Shown piece after piece: positions 13,967-16,249 of a stretch of 16,249 nt of DNA. Every line of letters starts with the position of its first letter. Position 1 is the stretch's first letter. The stretch lies in NCBI GenBank assembly GCA_049595035.1, contig JBMYKD010000031.1, forward strand, positions 1-16,249. Direction: 5' to 3'. The position numbers and the translations under genes were made by a program. The stretch is from UBA12202 sp049595035. GTDB taxonomy: Bacteria > Pseudomonadota > Alphaproteobacteria > Puniceispirillales > UBA1172. The notes under the pieces were generated by a model. It was given only the letters and a program-made list of their open reading frames with translations, was not told where the DNA came from and did not search any database.

Positions 13967-15316
13967 ATGACGTCTTCATCTGATGAATTATTTGCACAGG
14001 CTATGCCACGACCACTGGCTGATACCTTACGACCAACAGACCTGTCCATGGTGTCTGGTCAGGATCATCTGCTTGGCGAAGAGGGCAGTTTGCGCCGTAT
14101 GGTGGATGCGGCAAAAGAAGGCAAGCCTTTTCCTTCATTGATATTCTGGGGGTCACCCGGAACAGGAAAAACGACCATAGCCCGTCTTCTGGCTGATGCC
14201 ATAGGTATGCAGTTTGAACCAGTATCCGCGGTATTTGACGGGGTGGCTGATTTGCGACGGGTTTTTGCGCGTGCCAGGGAAAACAGTGCCTCAGGACAAA
14301 AAACACTGATGTTTGTTGATGAAGTGCATCGGTTCAACAAAGCCCAGCAGGATGGGTTATTGCCGCATGTTGAAGATGGGCTGGTCACACTGGTCGGGGC
14401 AACAACCGAAAATCCCAGCTTTGCCCTGAATGGGGCATTGCTATCTCGCTGTCAGGTTATGGTATTGAACCGGCTTGATGACCATGCCCTCAATCATATC
14501 ATGACCCGTGCCGAAACGCATTATGGCAGAACCCTGCCACTGGATGATGATGCACGGACAATGTTATGCGCCATGTCAGATGGTGATGGCCGCTATTGCC
14601 TTAATGCCGTGGAAACCATTATGGCGCAGGTGACAGATGCGGCACCTCGCCTGTCTGCTGATGATCTGGGTCAACTATTGTCGCGCCGTGCCATGGCTTT
14701 TGACCGGGCTGGTGATCAGCATTATAACCTGATGTCCGTTCTACATAAATCCTTGCGTTCATCTGATGCGGATGCAGCTTTATACTGGTTTGCGCGAATG
14801 GTTATTGGCGGTGAAGATATTCATTATGTTTTACGCCGATTGACCAGATTTGCGGCTGAAGATATCGGTCTGGCCGAACCGGAAGCCTTGCCACGTGCGA
14901 TTGCCAGCTGGAACAGTTTTGAACGGCTTGGTTCACCTGAAGGGGAATTATCCGTTGCCCAATTGGTGCTTTATCTAGCCACAGCACCAAAATCCAACGC
15001 TATCTATGCGGCCTATAACGCGGCGATGCGGGCGGCAAGGGATACCGGTTCATTAGCGCCACCAGCCCATATGCTGAACGCACCCACCGGATTAATGAAA
15101 GATTTGGGCTATGGCAAAAATTATGTCTATGATCACGACACCCCAGAAGGATTCTCCGGCCAGAGCGGGTTTCCTGATGACATGTCACGGCAGAGATTTT
15201 ATTTTCCGGCAGAACGTGGCTTTGAACGTGAGGTGCAAAAGCGTCTGGAGTGGTGGGCAAAATTGCGTGAACAGAAACATCAGGCTGATCACATCGCCAA
15301 GGACAAACCGGAATGA
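13967..15316 (+). CDS. rarA: Replication-associated recombination protein A (AAA+ ATPase)
   Basis: RarA (MgsA; WRNIP1/Mgs1 in eukaryotes) is a clamp-loader-like AAA+ ATPase that acts at stalled replication forks and interacts with SSB. From this ATG the protein is 449 aa. It shows PLADTLRP and GQDHLLG near the N-terminus, Walker A GSPGTGKT at 62-69, Walker B LMFVDEVH at 114-121, sensor 1 GATTENPSF at 144-152, and the SRC arginine-finger motif at 160-162. The C-terminal part has the RarA oligomerisation signature YNLMSVLHKSLRSSDADAALYW and the LGYGKNYVYDHD region. An earlier in-frame ATG at 13913 would translate through the terminator, so I reject it. No Shine-Dalgarno precedes 13967. The stop overlaps the next gene by ATGA. 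Confidence 0.93.
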   Translation: MTSSSDELFAQAMPRPLADTLRPTDLSMVSGQDHLLGEEGSLRRMVDAAKEGKPFPSLIFWGSPGTGKTTIARLLADAIGMQFEPVSAVFDGVADLRRVFARARENSASGQKTLMFVDEVHRFNKAQQDGLLPHVEDGLVTLVGATTENPSFALNGALLSRCQVMVLNRLDDHALNHIMTRAETHYGRTLPLDDDARTMLCAMSDGDGRYCLNAVETIMAQVTDAAPRLSADDLGQLLSRRAMAFDRAGDQHYNLMSVLHKSLRSSDADAALYWFARMVIGGEDIHYVLRRLTRFAAEDIGLAEPEALPRAIASWNSFERLGSPEGELSVAQLVLYLATAPKSNAIYAAYNAAMRAARDTGSLAPPAHMLNAPTGLMKDLGYGKNYVYDHDTPEGFSGQSGFPDDMSRQRFYFPAERGFEREVQKRLEWWAKLREQKHQADHIAKDKPE

Positions 15317-16233
15317 ACAACGGATTTGACTGCTTTGTTGGCATTGACTGGTCTGGTGCAAAGGGCAGATATCATAAAGGTATTCAGGTCGCTATGCTGG
15401 ATGCCGATAGCACACAGGCAGAATTAATCACGCCACCAGACAGACGGGGCTGGTCGCGACAGATGGTCATGGACTGGCTGTTATCGCAACGTCAATCTGG
15501 TAAGCGGGTGCTGGCAGGGTTTGATTTTGCCTTTGCCCATCCATTTATGGATCAAAAGGGCTATTTCCCCGGATATACCCATGACCCGCAAACCCCGCAG
15601 GATTTATGGGCATTGGTGAACACGGCCAGTGAGCATCTGCCGGATCAGTATGGCGGCGGCATCTGGCAACATCAGGAATTGCGACATTATTACAATGCCC
15701 CGTCTGGCAAGGATGGTTCAGGCGGGCGAGGGACGAAATTTCTATCACGTCGACGGTTAACTGAGTGGAATACAAAAACCCGTCACCATCGTGCCCCGTC
15801 ACCAACATTCAATTGTGTAGGCCCGGCAGGGGTAGGAACGGGATCATTGGCAGGAATGCGAATCTTGCATGAATATCAGAATGATATGTATATCTGGCCC
15901 ATATCACGCACATCTTTAGCCGCTTCATCGCTGGTTGTGGTGGAGATTTTTCCATCCCTCTATTTCACCATGGCCGGAATAACAGACCGGATGAAAGCCG
16001 CTGATCCGCTTGATGCGCTGAATCATGGATTGGCTTATTTTGGTGTAGATAAGAAGAATGCTGTAACCAAAGGCTTGCCAGATCGCGATGATCTGGATGC
16101 TCTGATTTCTGCTGCTGCACTGAAAGCCTGCCATGATCCGCATGGGGTTTTCCCCATATCGCCTGAATACAAAGCCGCCGCTGCATCTGAAGGCTGGATA
16201 TTTGGCTCATCATGCGATAAGAACGGCTCATGA
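15313..16233 (+). CDS. Predicted RNase H-fold protein, DUF429-like
   Basis: The function is unknown. The 306-residue protein begins with GIDWSGAKG (Asp12), has a second acidic strand AGFDFAFAHP (Asp71), a Gly-rich PAGVGTGSLAGMR near 171-183, a third acidic strand VVVEIFPSLYF (Glu211), and a C-terminal helix DRDDLDALISAAAL (Asp262). This spacing of acidic residues is that of an RNase H-like nuclease fold and fits the DUF429 (predicted nuclease) family as I recall it; a profile search was not run. No signal peptide or membrane span is seen. It overlaps rarA by ATGA, so the two are probably translated together, suggesting a shared role in DNA or RNA metabolism. Catalysis is inferred only. Confidence 0.65.
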   Translation: MNNGFDCFVGIDWSGAKGRYHKGIQVAMLDADSTQAELITPPDRRGWSRQMVMDWLLSQRQSGKRVLAGFDFAFAHPFMDQKGYFPGYTHDPQTPQDLWALVNTASEHLPDQYGGGIWQHQELRHYYNAPSGKDGSGGRGTKFLSRRRLTEWNTKTRHHRAPSPTFNCVGPAGVGTGSLAGMRILHEYQNDMYIWPISRTSLAASSLVVVEIFPSLYFTMAGITDRMKAADPLDALNHGLAYFGVDKKNAVTKGLPDRDDLDALISAAALKACHDPHGVFPISPEYKAAAASEGWIFGSSCDKNGS

Positions 16234-16249
16234 TGATCTGGTTAGCCAT
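16230..16249 (+). CDS. Start of an unidentified downstream gene (partial)
   Basis: ATG at 16230 overlaps the stop of the preceding gene in the same ATGA arrangement and reads MMIWLA before the window ends. The residues are hydrophobic, as at the start of a membrane or secreted protein, but six codons are too few to identify it. An alternative start is the next ATG at 16233. Confidence 0.35.

Noticed and set aside
1..16249. Mobile elements, CRISPR arrays, tRNA/rRNA genes, toxin-antitoxin or defence genes
   Set aside because: I looked for terminal repeats, regularly spaced repeats, tRNA-like arms and unassigned coding stretches. All coding space is accounted for by the ribosomal protein cluster and the rarA operon, and gene order and composition show no sign of insertion.

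Overview
The window is a conserved housekeeping region of a bacterial chromosome, almost certainly alphaproteobacterial. It holds the merged S10-spc-alpha ribosomal protein cluster with every gene on the + strand, followed by a small DNA-maintenance operon. Three things point to Alphaproteobacteria: adk lies directly between secY and rpsM; rpmJ, infA, map and rpsD are absent from the cluster; and the proteins resemble alphaproteobacterial ribosomal proteins in sequence, including a short-LID adenylate kinase. The fairly even base composition and AT-leaning codon third positions would suit a marine lineage such as SAR116, but I cannot prove that from this window.

Layout: (1) 1-112, the last 12 codons of tuf (EF-Tu), then a strong hairpin terminator or attenuator. 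(2) 113-5318, S10-type segment: rpsJ, rplC, rplD, rplW, rplB, rpsS, rplV, rpsC, rplP, rpmC, rpsQ. (3) 5341-11456, spc-type segment: rplN, rplX, rplE, rpsN, rpsH, rplF, rplR, rpsE, rpmD, rplO, secY, adk. (4) 11457-11567, a 111-nt gap with a near-consensus sigma70 promoter. (5) 11568-13897, alpha segment: rpsM, rpsK, rpoA, rplQ, ended by a strong terminator at 13923-13954. (6) 13967 to the window end: rarA (AAA+ ATPase), a predicted RNase H-fold protein of DUF429 type, and the first codons of an unidentified gene, joined by ATGA stop/start overlaps.

The genes are packed with gaps of 0-35 nt, apart from adk-rpsM (111 nt) and rpsK-rpoA (84 nt). Several pairs overlap (rplD/rplW, rplV/rpsC, rplN/rplX, rplO/secY, secY/adk), which suggests translational coupling. 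Products build both ribosomal subunits, the Sec translocon channel, the adenylate pool and the RNA polymerase alpha subunit, so the block couples growth functions.

I see no mobile element, CRISPR array, tRNA, rRNA or defence system. There is no stretch over 300 bases without a gene. The points most worth a second look are a possibly leaderless rarA whose promoter is nested in the rplQ terminator, the rarA-DUF429 coupled pair, a three-codon minicistron overlapping the rplE start, a bulged hairpin before rpoA, a terminator just before rpsJ with no visible promoter after it, and an acidic tail on L3.
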